Origin: CBDIBC01 sp965276635
Lineage (GTDB): Bacteria; Actinomycetota; Acidimicrobiia; Acidimicrobiales; Palsa-688
Reading direction: 5' to 3'
Assembly: GCA_965276635.1 (NCBI GenBank)
Contig: CBDIBC010000005.1
Span: 992,001 to 1,056,000 of the forward strand
Length of the DNA: 64,000 bases
Shown: positions 50,148-58,865 of the stretch, in pieces
How the letters are laid out: every line of letters begins with the position of its first letter
How positions within the stretch are numbered: position 1 is the first letter of the stretch
The notes under the pieces: model-generated
What the model was told of the DNA's origin: nothing
Database searches by the model: none
Seen by the model: the letters and a program-made list of their open reading frames with translations, nothing else
Program-made: the position numbers and the translations under genes

Positions 50148-51193
50148 GCCGAGCCCAACCAATCATCGTCGGGGTCCTCGGCGACCGACCCGGGCCGCAG
50201 AGCGCCATGGTCGACGTCATGCGTCAGACCGTAGACGCGGCAGTGACCTCGGGAAGGATCGATCGCCCGGTCACCTTTGTGGTCGACATCACCGAGGGCC
50301 TCCCGGAGGGGACGGCAGCGAACGTCACCGCAGGCTTCCAACGCCTGGTCGGGCAAGATGCATTGGTCATCATGGGCCCGACCGTCACCGACAACGGCCT
50401 GATCGCCACGCAGCTGGCCGACGAGGCTCGCATCCCTTGCTGCAACTGGACCGGGAGCGACCGCACGCGAAGCGAGTGGATGTTCCACTACCAGATCGGC
50501 TCGCTCGAGGAAGAGCCCCATCTGCTGGCGGCTCATCTGGCCTTCCTCGGCCACAAGCGCATCGCCCTGGTGCAGGACCGCTCCCCCATCGGCAACCGCT
50601 ACGGAGCGTTCTTCCAGAGCGCCACCGAGCGCCTGGATCTGCAAATCATCTCCAAGACGATGATCTCGCCGGTCTCGAGCGACCTGTCGGAGACCGTGGG
50701 CGATGTGCGCCGAAAGGAGATCGACGCCTTGGTGTATCTCGGTCTCGGCCTCTCGGCCGCCACACTTGGGAGCGCGCTCACCGACGTCAACTGGCACCCT
50801 CCCGTATTCGCCAACTCGGCGCTGATGTTCGGCCACACCTACCCCGACTGGGTGGAGCATTGGGATGGCTGGACCTACATCGATGCCTGGTCCGAAGAGA
50901 ACACACGCCTGCAAAAGCTCCTCGCCGCCCGCTCCGATCGCGACACCGTCTTTCCGATGACCGTGGCCGCCGGTGACGACATGGGGCGCCTCCTGGTCGA
51001 AGGGCTGGCCGGGGCCGAGCACCTCACCCGTGCCGGGGTGAAGGAGGCGTTCGAACGTATCAAATGCCTGCCTGCCACCTTGGGCGAACCCGGGACGACG
51101 ATGGGATTCGGACACTGGGACCGGGCTGCGCTCAAGGGCGGCTTCATCTTGTTGCGACGCTGGCAAGGCGGACAGTCAGTCGTCGTCAAGTAG
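50144..51193 (+). CDS. Periplasmic-binding-protein-like sensor without signal peptide
   Basis: A 349-residue type I ligand-binding protein of the branched-chain amino acid/amide (AmiC/LivK-like) class. It has I-I-V-G-V-L-G-D at the N-terminus, V-I-M-G-P-T-V-T-D, then the hinge P-C-C-N-W-T-G and a C-terminal G-D-D-M-G-R-L-L. No signal peptide or lipobox is present: the GTG at 50144 leads straight into the first beta strand. It should therefore stay in the cytoplasm. Coupling to the oxidoreductase gene suggests a binding/sensing role for the same substrate; no permease or ATPase is adjacent. Confidence 0.8.
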   Translation: MSRAQPIIVGVLGDRPGPQSAMVDVMRQTVDAAVTSGRIDRPVTFVVDITEGLPEGTAANVTAGFQRLVGQDALVIMGPTVTDNGLIATQLADEARIPCCNWTGSDRTRSEWMFHYQIGSLEEEPHLLAAHLAFLGHKRIALVQDRSPIGNRYGAFFQSATERLDLQIISKTMISPVSSDLSETVGDVRRKEIDALVYLGLGLSAATLGSALTDVNWHPPVFANSALMFGHTYPDWVEHWDGWTYIDAWSEENTRLQKLLAARSDRDTVFPMTVAAGDDMGRLLVEGLAGAEHLTRAGVKEAFERIKCLPATLGEPGTTMGFGHWDRAALKGGFILLRRWQGGQSVVVK

Positions 51194-51234
51194 CTCGGAC
51201 GAAGGCCCCCCGGTGGAAGAAGACCAGGGCGACG

Positions 51235-52437
51235 TCAGGCCTCGGTGGTGACCAGGAAGCAGCCGCAGGTGTTGCCGCCTCCGGCGGCGACGGCCGCCAC
51301 TTTGGGCCGGCTGGGCACCTGCCGGTCGCCGCCGTCGCCGCGAAGCTGGACAACGGCTTCGTGAAGGAAGCCGTAACCGTGGAGGCGACCTCCCGAGAGC
51401 TGGCCGCCTGAGGTGTTGAGCGGGAGCGCCCCGTCGCGTGCGATGCGGGTCCCTCCTTCGACGAACGCGCCGCTCCCACCGACCTCGCACAGCTGCAGCG
51501 CCTCGAGCCAGAGCATGGTCAGGTAGCTGAACCCGTCGTAGATCTGTGCCATCTCGACGTCGGCCGGTGTCAGCGAGGTGCGACCCCACATCTGCGCCGC
51601 AGCGTCGGCGCCGACAGTCCGGGCCAGGTCCTTCAGCTGGTCCCAGCTCGGCCGATCATGGATGGCCGCTCCCATGGCCTCGATGAAGACGGGCGGCTTG
51701 GCCAGGTCCACGGCCAGTTCCCGTCGCGAGATGACGAGGGCGGTGGCCCCGTCGCACGGCACGTCGCAGTCGAAGAGCCGCAGGGGAGTGGTGATCATGC
51801 GTGAGTTGAAGTAGTCGTCCAACGACATGGAGTCGCGGTAGATAGCCTTGGGGTTCAGGCCAGCGTTGCGGCGGGCGTTGAGCGCGATCTGGGCCAATTG
51901 CTCGGGCTGGACGCCGTAGCGATCCATATGGGCCTGGGCAAACAGGGCGACCCAGATGGGAGCGCCGGCCGAGCCGAACGGCAGGGTCCACTGCTGGAAG
52001 TCACCGGCGTAGATCGTTCCCCCGCCGCCGCTGGGTCCGAGGCTGGCTCGGCCGCCGGCGCCTTGCGCACTGCCTTCCCACACCGAGCGGAAGCACAACA
52101 CATGATCGGCCAGACCGGCGGCGACCGCCATGACGGCTTTCATCACCGATCCAAACTGCCCGGAGGTCTCGACCCCGCTGTCGAACCAGCCGACCTCCAA
52201 CCGCATGGCGTCCAATACCTCGTAGGCGGACGCCCCGGTGAAGCCCTTGGGCTGGGCCATGCCACCCGGATAGGTCGATAGCCCGTCGATGTCCGACGGG
52301 ATCAGCCCGGCGTCAGCAACCGCGGCGTAGCAGGCGTCGAGCGTGAGCTCGAGGGGATCGCGGCCCAACCGGCGCCCGATGTCGGACTGGCCGACGCCAG
52401 AGATGGCGCAGTGCTTCTCGGCCAGGTTCCCGCTCAT
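51235..52437 (-). CDS. Thiolase-like protein (Ltp2/SCP-x type)
   Basis: A 400-residue thiolase-fold protein of the lipid-transfer-protein group. It has A-I-S-G-V-G-Q-S-D-I-G at the N-terminus, I-P-S-D-I-D-G-L-S-T-Y, an E-T-S-G-Q-F-G-S-V segment where true thiolases carry the active-site Cys, and a C-terminal C-G-C-F near residue 390. Members without the Cys act with a DUF35 partner, such as Ltp2-ChsH2 in steroid side-chain retro-aldol cleavage. The start ATG at 52437 shares one base with the DUF35 stop directly upstream. Substrate unknown. Confidence 0.82.
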   Translation of the reverse strand: MSGNLAEKHCAISGVGQSDIGRRLGRDPLELTLDACYAAVADAGLIPSDIDGLSTYPGGMAQPKGFTGASAYEVLDAMRLEVGWFDSGVETSGQFGSVMKAVMAVAAGLADHVLCFRSVWEGSAQGAGGRASLGPSGGGGTIYAGDFQQWTLPFGSAGAPIWVALFAQAHMDRYGVQPEQLAQIALNARRNAGLNPKAIYRDSMSLDDYFNSRMITTPLRLFDCDVPCDGATALVISRRELAVDLAKPPVFIEAMGAAIHDRPSWDQLKDLARTVGADAAAQMWGRTSLTPADVEMAQIYDGFSYLTMLWLEALQLCEVGGSGAFVEGGTRIARDGALPLNTSGGQLSGGRLHGYGFLHEAVVQLRGDGGDRQVPSRPKVAAVAAGGGNTCGCFLVTTEA

Positions 52438-52883
52438 TACTGGCCCCCGTCGGGCTCGAACAGCGGCAGCCAGACGTCGCCGCCGGCATCGGAAACGTGC
52501 TTGAAGACGACCCTGACCGGCATACCGATGCGGATGTCCTCCAGCGGGCAGTTGATCAGGTTGGTCGTCAGCCGAAGCCCGGTCTGCTCCACCATCTCGA
52601 CTAAGGCCACCACGTAAGGAGGCTCGAAGCCGGGGAGCCACGGGTGGTGGTTGACCGTGAAGCTGGCCACGACGGCCTTCCTGCTGACAGCCTCGGAGGC
52701 GAGGTTCTTCGACTGGTCGATCGGACAGATCGGGATGGGAGGGTGCAGGTAGTAGCCGCAGTCCTGGCAACGCAAGAAGACCAGCTCGCCGTTCTGCCCT
52801 CCCTGCCAAAAATGGCGGTTCCGATCAGAGAGCTCGGGCACCACCACGAACTGGCCCGACCGGTCTGAATGCTGTTCGCCCAC
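52437..52883 (-). CDS. Zn-ribbon/OB-fold (DUF35) protein, partner of the thiolase-like enzyme
   Basis: A 148-residue protein with a C-x2-C ... C zinc ribbon (R-C-Q-D-C-G-Y-Y-L-H-P-P, then P-I-C-P-I-D) and an OB fold ending in F-E-P-D-G-G-Q. DUF35 proteins bind acyl-CoA and form complexes with thiolase-like or MaoC-like partners. GTG at 52883 has GAGGGGG upstream and is the usual family start length; a much longer frame is open but unsupported. It shares one base with the thiolase-like gene (TAATG). Confidence 0.85.
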   Translation of the reverse strand: MGEQHSDRSGQFVVVPELSDRNRHFWQGGQNGELVFLRCQDCGYYLHPPIPICPIDQSKNLASEAVSRKAVVASFTVNHHPWLPGFEPPYVVALVEMVEQTGLRLTTNLINCPLEDIRIGMPVRVVFKHVSDAGGDVWLPLFEPDGGQ

Positions 52884-52971
52884 GTACGATCCCCCTCTTC
52901 TGGCACGAGTCTGGCACCAAGAGCTGGCGGTCTGCCAGTCATCACCGGGCGCGCCGGCATAGCATCGAAGC

Positions 52972-53613
52972 ATGATCGGTAGCCAGGGTGTTGGGATCGT
53001 CAGTGTCGCTTTCGGTACGGACTGCTCCTGCTATGAGTCGGCCCGTCGCGCTGCAGAGCTGGGCTTCCACCACATCGACATCGGACTAGACCGTTTGGAC
53101 GGTGAGGCAGAGCCCGAGCTCCCGCTTCCCGTCGGGGACCGCATCGGCTCGACACCGCGTACAGGATGCACCGTGCGCCCTCCCCGCAAGTGCACCTGGG
53201 GAGAGGGCGTCGCCTTCCTGCGGAGCGTGCCTGGAATCCGGGTGGAGCCCGGGCCGAGCTCGCTCCTCGATACGGCGGCGTCGATCCGGGCGATGTGCGA
53301 GGAGGTGCCAGGGCTCCGTCTCACGCTCGACACGGGATGGTCGGTGTTCTGCGGCTTCGACCCCCTGGAAGTCGCCGATCTCGTCGGTCATGTCCAATTG
53401 CGCCAGGCGCGCCCCGGCACCCCGCAGATGCACGTCGACGATGACGGTGATGTCGACTTCGCCGCCGTGATCGCCGGCTTCGATGCCGTGGGTTACACGG
53501 GCTTGTACAGCGTCGAGTACTTCGATCTGCCGGACCTGCACCTGCCGCTGGAGGATCCTGTCGGCTGGAGCGTCGATTTGATGAACCGGGTCCGGCCCCT
53601 TCTCGCTTCCTGA
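52972..53613 (+). CDS. Sugar phosphate isomerase/epimerase-like TIM-barrel protein
   Basis: A 213-residue protein with the xylose-isomerase-like TIM-barrel (AP_endonuc_2) pattern: G-F-H-H-I-D-I-G-L-D, V-E-P-G-P-S-S-L-L, L-T-L-D-T-G-W, H-V-Q-L-R-Q-A-R and Y-S-V-E-Y-F-D with the metal-binding acids and His. Shorter than the usual ~270 residues, the barrel still closes. ATG at 52972. Convergent with a sulfotransferase gene 5 bp away. It may work with the oxidoreductase at 49074 on a polyol. Confidence 0.8.
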   Translation: MIGSQGVGIVSVAFGTDCSCYESARRAAELGFHHIDIGLDRLDGEAEPELPLPVGDRIGSTPRTGCTVRPPRKCTWGEGVAFLRSVPGIRVEPGPSSLLDTAASIRAMCEEVPGLRLTLDTGWSVFCGFDPLEVADLVGHVQLRQARPGTPQMHVDDDGDVDFAAVIAGFDAVGYTGLYSVEYFDLPDLHLPLEDPVGWSVDLMNRVRPLLAS

Positions 53614-53617
53614 CACG

Positions 53618-54781
53618 TCACGAACTCGTGCGGTCAGCGGTCGGAGGGAGCGCGAATCGACTGTCGTAGAACGCAAACTCTCGTCGTAGGGTCGAAAGGT
53701 CGAGGCCGTAGGCGGCGGGGTCTGGCCGCTGGCCCTGCCGACGGTCCTTCGAGCTTTCCTCCCACCATTCGGCCATCCGGGCACGGGTGTCGGGCGCCAG
53801 CTGGTCGCCCATCTGATGGTAGAGGCGCGCCATGGCGGCGATCGGCTCGGCCTGCATGTGGGCGAACGAGACGTCGAAGAACCGATCCTCGTTACCGGCA
53901 TCTCGGAAGTCGATGAGGCGATGCAGCGACTCGAGCCACAACGCTTGTTCGTGCTGCCCGAGAGCGGCTCGGTCGACGGAGGTCGTCACGGGTGTCGAGA
54001 GTGCCTCTTTTAGTGTGCAGAGTGACGGGAGCACGCTGGTGATGTCCCGGTGGGTCATCACGAACCGAGCGTCAGGATATACGGCATCGAGTGCCTGGAT
54101 GCTCGCCATGTGCGCCGGAGTTTTCAAGCTCCATCGGGTGGGGGGACACCGCCACTGCAGCAGCTTGAGGACGCGCCGATGGTAGCGGTACGCCGGCTCC
54201 ATGTCGCAAGACAGCAGCCACTCGGTGTAGCTGGGGAGGAGGGCCATTCCTTCGAAGACCTGCGAGCGGAAGTCGAGGGCCATGATCAATAGGCACTCCA
54301 TGGGACCCGTGGCCGAGCTCGGCAGCATGCCCACGAAATCCGGGAACATCTCGTGCGAGATGTCGATTCCGGCCTGGCTCATGGCGATACGAGGATCAGT
54401 GTCCTCCGTCGCTGTCTCGGGAGGCGGGCATGGTGCGGCGGCCTCCCAGGTCCGGAGGCTCCTGCGGGATCGGTCACAGGCAAGCAGATTGCTCAAGGCG
54501 GTAGAGCCGGTCCGGGGCATCCCGAGCCCGAACAGCGGAGCAACGATCTCCTGCTCCTCGATCTCCGGGTGCATCCCGTACCATTTCTCGATCTCCAGCC
54601 GATTGGCCAGGAAGCCGACGAGCTGATCACAGAACACCGCTTCACCCATCTCGTTGAGGTGGCCCTCAACCGTCAACGCTCGGGTGAGCATCTCCAGCCC
54701 CTCCCGCCATGTGTCGGGGCCGAAGTTATCGGTTCCGGCGCGTTCGCAGGCCTTGTCGACGAGTTGTTGGATGTCGATCAT
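53618..54781 (-). CDS. PAPS-dependent sulfotransferase
   Basis: A 387-residue cytosolic-type sulfotransferase. The 5'-phosphosulfate-binding loop is G-M-P-R-T-G-S-T at 87-94, and the 3'-phosphate-binding region F-V-M-T-H-R-D-I lies near residue 240. W-S-L-K-T-P-A-H-M follows the family pattern. It transfers sulfate from PAPS to an alcohol. It lies 2.1 kb from the cysNC/cysD/cysQ PAPS-supply operon on the same strand, and a second sulfotransferase lies on the other side. The acceptor is not predictable; the family covers mycobacterial Stf-like enzymes acting on lipids and carbohydrates. Confidence 0.88.
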   Translation of the reverse strand: MIDIQQLVDKACERAGTDNFGPDTWREGLEMLTRALTVEGHLNEMGEAVFCDQLVGFLANRLEIEKWYGMHPEIEEQEIVAPLFGLGMPRTGSTALSNLLACDRSRRSLRTWEAAAPCPPPETATEDTDPRIAMSQAGIDISHEMFPDFVGMLPSSATGPMECLLIMALDFRSQVFEGMALLPSYTEWLLSCDMEPAYRYHRRVLKLLQWRCPPTRWSLKTPAHMASIQALDAVYPDARFVMTHRDITSVLPSLCTLKEALSTPVTTSVDRAALGQHEQALWLESLHRLIDFRDAGNEDRFFDVSFAHMQAEPIAAMARLYHQMGDQLAPDTRARMAEWWEESSKDRRQGQRPDPAAYGLDLSTLRREFAFYDSRFALPPTADRTSS

Positions 54782-54824
54782 GTGCTTTCTCCATTAGTGA
54801 GGGCCGCGTCTGCCCGACGGAATG

Positions 54825-55748
54825 TCACGTGAGGCGAGGGATGACTTCGGCGCCGAGCAGGCGAACCTGTTCGAGATCACCCAGGTCAAGGACCCGAAGA
54901 TACGCCTGGGTGGCGCCGAGCTCGCGATATCGGCCCAGCTTGTCGGCTACCTCAGCTGGGGTTCCGGTGAGGTCCGCGGTCTCGAACTGTGGTGCCGACA
55001 CGGCCCCACGGCGCTCGACCTCCTTGCGGTCGGCCCCACATACAGTCGTAAGGGCGACCGATAGCTTGAGGGTCACCGGGTCCCGTCCGGCTTCTTCGCA
55101 GGCCTGCCGGACACGGGCGAAGGCCGCTTCGACCTGCTGCAGGCTGTGAAACGGGGGCAGGTTAAACTCGTCGGCAAATCGGGCGGCGAGCGCCGGGGTC
55201 CGGCGGGCCCCCGAGCCGCCAATGATGACCGGTGGGTGAGGTTGCTGTACGGGCTTGGGCAGAGCTGGGCAGTCGGCAAGCTGGTAATGGTCGCCTTCGA
55301 ACGAGAAGGTCGAGCCGACAGGGGCCTTCCAGATCCCCGTGATTATGGCCAGCTGCTCCTCCAAACGCTCGAAACGCTCGCTCGGGCTGGGGAAGGGGAT
55401 GCCATAGGCGCGGTGCTCACCTTCGGCCCAACCCGCCCCGAGGGCCAACGTGACCCGGCCACCGCTCATGGCGTCGACCTGGGCGACGGCAATGGCCATC
55501 GGGCCGGGAAGCCGGAACGTGGCGGCGCTGACCATGGTGCCGAGCCGGATGCGCGTAGTCTCCCGGGCCAGGCCGGCGAGCGTGATCCATGAGTCCGTGG
55601 GACCCGGCAGGCCCGTTCCGTTGAACGCCAGATAGTGATCGGAGCGGACGAAGTCACTGAACCCGCAGCGCTCTGCCTCCTGGGCGGCCCGTAGCTGGTC
55701 GTTGTAACTGGCGCCCTGCTGAGGCGCCACCATGAGGCCGATCCTCAC
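54825..55748 (-). CDS. LLM-class F420-dependent oxidoreductase
   Basis: A 307-residue luciferase-like TIM barrel: R-I-G-L-M-V-A-P-Q-Q-G, F-S-D-F-V-R-S-D-H-Y-L, R-I-R-L-G-T-M-V-S-A-A-T-F-R-L-P and A-L-G-A-G-W-A-E-G-E-H are standard F420 (or FMN) family blocks. It is 7 bp downstream of the uncharacterised gene at 55756 and 43 bp upstream of the sulfotransferase, so the three may be co-transcribed. Substrate unknown. Confidence 0.88.
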   Translation of the reverse strand: MRIGLMVAPQQGASYNDQLRAAQEAERCGFSDFVRSDHYLAFNGTGLPGPTDSWITLAGLARETTRIRLGTMVSAATFRLPGPMAIAVAQVDAMSGGRVTLALGAGWAEGEHRAYGIPFPSPSERFERLEEQLAIITGIWKAPVGSTFSFEGDHYQLADCPALPKPVQQPHPPVIIGGSGARRTPALAARFADEFNLPPFHSLQQVEAAFARVRQACEEAGRDPVTLKLSVALTTVCGADRKEVERRGAVSAPQFETADLTGTPAEVADKLGRYRELGATQAYLRVLDLGDLEQVRLLGAEVIPRLT

Positions 55749-55755
55749 GCCGCGC

Positions 55756-56778
55756 TCAGTCGTCCATCTGCTCGGCGGGGATTGAGCGCTCCATCATACC
55801 GAAGGACTCCTCGCCGGCCCACCGGTAGCGGACCCCAGCCTGCTGAAGCGCCGGGGCGAACTCACGAGCAGTGTCGCCAGGCATGCAGGCCGACAGGACC
55901 GTCTCGCCCTCGATCCGTACGTCGCCGTCCGCTGTCCGAAGTGTCAGCGAGACGTCCTCGCCGGTGGGTTGGAGTCGCCGCAGCCAGGGCGCATCGACGA
56001 GCGTGGCTGGGATCATGCGATCCCCATCGAACACGAACGCCTCGTTATACGTGGCCTCGCCGTCGGCGCGCTCGGGGAACGCTAGGGCTCCGAACGCCTT
56101 CCCGCTGGGGAACAGGGCGCTGGGCCAGCAGTGACCCCAGAAACCACCTACGTCGCGCAGCCCCTGCCTATGGATGCGCAGCCCGGTACCCTCGAACGTC
56201 CACTCGTCCCCACCGAAACGCACCCTGCCCCGGGAGGTGCAAAGCTGCTCGTAGCGAGGGCTGATGAATGCCCCGGCGAAGCCCTCGTTGAACAGCTCGG
56301 ATGAATCCGCGCTGAGGGTCCCCGAGACCCACGGCGGGGCGGCGCAGGTGAGCTCCACCTCCACCTCCAGCGGCACCTGGGGGCCGCCATGGTCTCCCTT
56401 GGCCAGCGCCGTTGCGGTTGTATCCCGCGCCGTGCCGTCGTAGGCCATAGTGAGGGTGCGAAACGGCTCGACGCAGCGGAAGGTGAGACCGCCCGCCGCC
56501 AGTGTGCGACAGATGCCGTCGTCGTCGACGGGCGAGCGCCCCTCGCCCGAACCCCGCACGATCGCCGTTCGGCCGTCTGGAAAGCCCAGGTTCACCTGGA
56601 GGTCGCGCTTGTCCCAGGAACCGGAGACGGCCTCAATGCCAACCCTTGGAAGGCCGATGAGGCCCTCGTCATCTGAGACCCAGAACGACGCACTCTCCCG
56701 GAACTGAGGATCTTCCGGCCTCTCCGCCAAAAAGAAATCCTTCGACAGGTCCATACTGCCGGTGAGATCGATGGCCAT
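55756..56778 (-). CDS. Uncharacterised protein, beta-rich (lipocalin/hydratase-like)
   Basis: About 340 residues with no signal peptide and no membrane span. I do not recognise a named family. Motifs that stand out: A-S-F-W-V-S-D-D-E-G, E-V-E-V-E-L-T-C, S-P-R-Y-E-Q and G-F-W-G-H-C-W-P. The alternating hydrophobic strands suggest a two-barrel beta protein similar to the DUF7064/AttH-like hydratases found near steroid and terpene genes in mycobacteria. ATG at 56778 follows GGGAGGG; a longer frame starts at 56835. It is last before the PAPS operon, about 130 bp away. Confidence 0.7.
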   Translation of the reverse strand: MAIDLTGSMDLSKDFFLAERPEDPQFRESASFWVSDDEGLIGLPRVGIEAVSGSWDKRDLQVNLGFPDGRTAIVRGSGEGRSPVDDDGICRTLAAGGLTFRCVEPFRTLTMAYDGTARDTTATALAKGDHGGPQVPLEVEVELTCAAPPWVSGTLSADSSELFNEGFAGAFISPRYEQLCTSRGRVRFGGDEWTFEGTGLRIHRQGLRDVGGFWGHCWPSALFPSGKAFGALAFPERADGEATYNEAFVFDGDRMIPATLVDAPWLRRLQPTGEDVSLTLRTADGDVRIEGETVLSACMPGDTAREFAPALQQAGVRYRWAGEESFGMMERSIPAEQMDD

Positions 56779-56905
56779 CACGCCCTCCCCCAGGGGACTG
56801 GTGGGTCCCCAGTTGTTGTGTGCAATCCTTAACATTGCGGACTTCTCCGGCGCAAGCAGCGGGAGCGCCGCACTCCTCCAGCCAGCGCCGACCGAAGCCG
56901 GTCAC

Positions 56906-58816
56906 CTAGCGATCCAGGATGTGCACCGCTCGAAGTTGCTGGAACAGCTGATCCGCCGCCTCGTCTGGCGACGTGACCGTGGTGTCGATGTGGAGCTCGG
57001 GATGCTCGGGGGGCTCATACGGCGAGTCCACACCGGTGAAGTTCGCCAGGTCACCCTCTCGAGCCTTGCGATAGAGGCCTTTGGGATCACGGGTCTCTGC
57101 GACATCCAACGGCGTGTCCACGAACACCTCGAAGAAGGGGGTCTCCCCGGCGCGGTCACGGGCAAGCTGGCGCTCCGAGCGGAATGGTGAGATGAACGAC
57201 ACGAGGACGAGCAGCCCGGCGTCGGCCATGAGCCGGGCCACTTCGCTGACCCGCCGGATGTTCTCCACCCGGTCGGACTGGGTGAAGCCGAGGTCGTGGT
57301 TCAGCCCATGACGGACGTTGTCGCCGTCCAAGAGGTAGGTATGGACGCCCCGGCTGTGCAGAAGCTGCTCCGCCCGGTTGGCGATGGTGGACTTCCCGGC
57401 CCCGGACAGGCCGGTCAACCAGACGATGGCCGGCCGGTGCCCCATTATGGCGCTGCGCGCCTCGGCCGTGACGTCGATGGCCTGCCAGTGGACGTTTTGC
57501 GAACGGCGGAGGGCGAACTGCACCAAGCCGACGCCGATGGTGGCGTTGGTGAGCCGGTCGATCAGGACCATGCCGCCGGTGTCGTGTTGGGCGGCGTAGG
57601 GATCGAAGGGGACCGGCCGGTCGGTCGTCAGCGTGCAGACACCGATCTCGTTGAGCTCGAGCGTCTTGGCCGCGACGTGCTCCAGGGTGTTTATGTCGAT
57701 CCGATACTTCGGCGCAGAGATGGCCACGCCGACGGTGGCCGTACCGATCTTGGCCAGATAGGCCCGTCCCGGCACCATCTCCTCGTTGTACATCCATACC
57801 ACATGGGCCTCGAACTGGTCAGCGAGGCCAGCTGCGTCGGTCGCACCGGAGAGCAAGTCTCCGCGGCTGATGTCTATCTCGTCGGAGAGTAGGAGGGTAA
57901 CGGACTCGCCGGCGACTGCAACCGGGAGGTCGCCGTCGAAGGTCGAGATCCGACTGACCTGGCTCCTCTGCCCCGACGGAAGGACGCTGATGTCGTCGCC
58001 GGGGTGGATCGTCCCGCTGCTGATCAGGCCGGAGAAGCCCCGGAAGTCGAGGTTGGGTCGGTTCACCCACTGGACCGACATCCGGAACGGCCGCTCGGCC
58101 GCCCGATGCTCGACTGGGACCTGCTCGAGATGGCCAAGCAGTGTCGGGCCGGTGTACCACGGCATCCGCGGTGACCGCTCGATGACGTTGTCGCCCTTCA
58201 GGGCCGAGAGGGGGATACACGTGATGTCGCTCAGCCCGACCTCGGCGGCAAACTGGCGGTAGTCGGCTTCGATGGCGTTGAACGCGACTTGGTCATAACC
58301 GACGAGGTCAAGCTTGTTCACCGCCACGACGATGTGCTCGATCCCCAGCAGCGCCACCAGGAAACTGTGGCGTCGAGTCTGCGTCAAGACGCCCTTGCGG
58401 CCGTCGATCAGGATCACCGCCAGGTCGGCGGTGGACGCACCCGTCACCATGTTGCGGGTGTACTGCTCGTGCCCGGGAGTGTCAGCCACGATGAACTTGC
58501 GGTGCTCGGTGTTGAAGTACCGGTAGGCGACGTCGATGGTGATGCCCTGCTCGCGCTCGGCGGTCAGCCCGTCGACCAACAGGGCAAAGTCGAGGTCACC
58601 GCCCTGGGTCCCGCTCGTCTTGGAGTCGGCTTCCAGGGCGGCCATCTGGTCCTCGAACACCAGATGCGACTCGTAGAGCATCCGCCCTATGAGCGTGCTC
58701 TTGCCGTCGTCGACGCTCCCGCAGGTGATGAACCTGAGGAGCGAACGGTCTCGGTGGTCACGCAGATACGCCTCGATGTCCTGCGAGATCAGCGCTTCTT
58801 GGGCGTTCGCCATCAC
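56906..58816 (-). CDS. cysNC: Bifunctional sulfate adenylyltransferase subunit 1/adenylylsulfate kinase
   Basis: A 636-residue fusion. The CysN GTPase part has G-S-V-D-D-G-K-S-T at 33-41, D-T-P-G-H-E-Q-Y, N-K-L-D and EF-Tu-like barrels. The CysC part begins near residue 455 and has G-L-S-G-A-G-K-S-T then L-D-G-D-N-V-R-H-G-L and a kinase lid. Together with CysD it makes APS and then PAPS, the universal sulfate donor. It follows cysD on the same strand, 50 bp away. A fused cysNC is typical of actinobacteria and proteobacteria that make PAPS for sulfation. Confidence 0.96.
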   Translation of the reverse strand: MMANAQEALISQDIEAYLRDHRDRSLLRFITCGSVDDGKSTLIGRMLYESHLVFEDQMAALEADSKTSGTQGGDLDFALLVDGLTAEREQGITIDVAYRYFNTEHRKFIVADTPGHEQYTRNMVTGASTADLAVILIDGRKGVLTQTRRHSFLVALLGIEHIVVAVNKLDLVGYDQVAFNAIEADYRQFAAEVGLSDITCIPLSALKGDNVIERSPRMPWYTGPTLLGHLEQVPVEHRAAERPFRMSVQWVNRPNLDFRGFSGLISSGTIHPGDDISVLPSGQRSQVSRISTFDGDLPVAVAGESVTLLLSDEIDISRGDLLSGATDAAGLADQFEAHVVWMYNEEMVPGRAYLAKIGTATVGVAISAPKYRIDINTLEHVAAKTLELNEIGVCTLTTDRPVPFDPYAAQHDTGGMVLIDRLTNATIGVGLVQFALRRSQNVHWQAIDVTAEARSAIMGHRPAIVWLTGLSGAGKSTIANRAEQLLHSRGVHTYLLDGDNVRHGLNHDLGFTQSDRVENIRRVSEVARLMADAGLLVLVSFISPFRSERQLARDRAGETPFFEVFVDTPLDVAETRDPKGLYRKAREGDLANFTGVDSPYEPPEHPELHIDTTVTSPDEAADQLFQQLRAVHILDR

Positions 58817-58865
58817 GCTACCGCCCGGTCACGGACCCAGACCGCCAGGTCATCAATGAGCGCCA

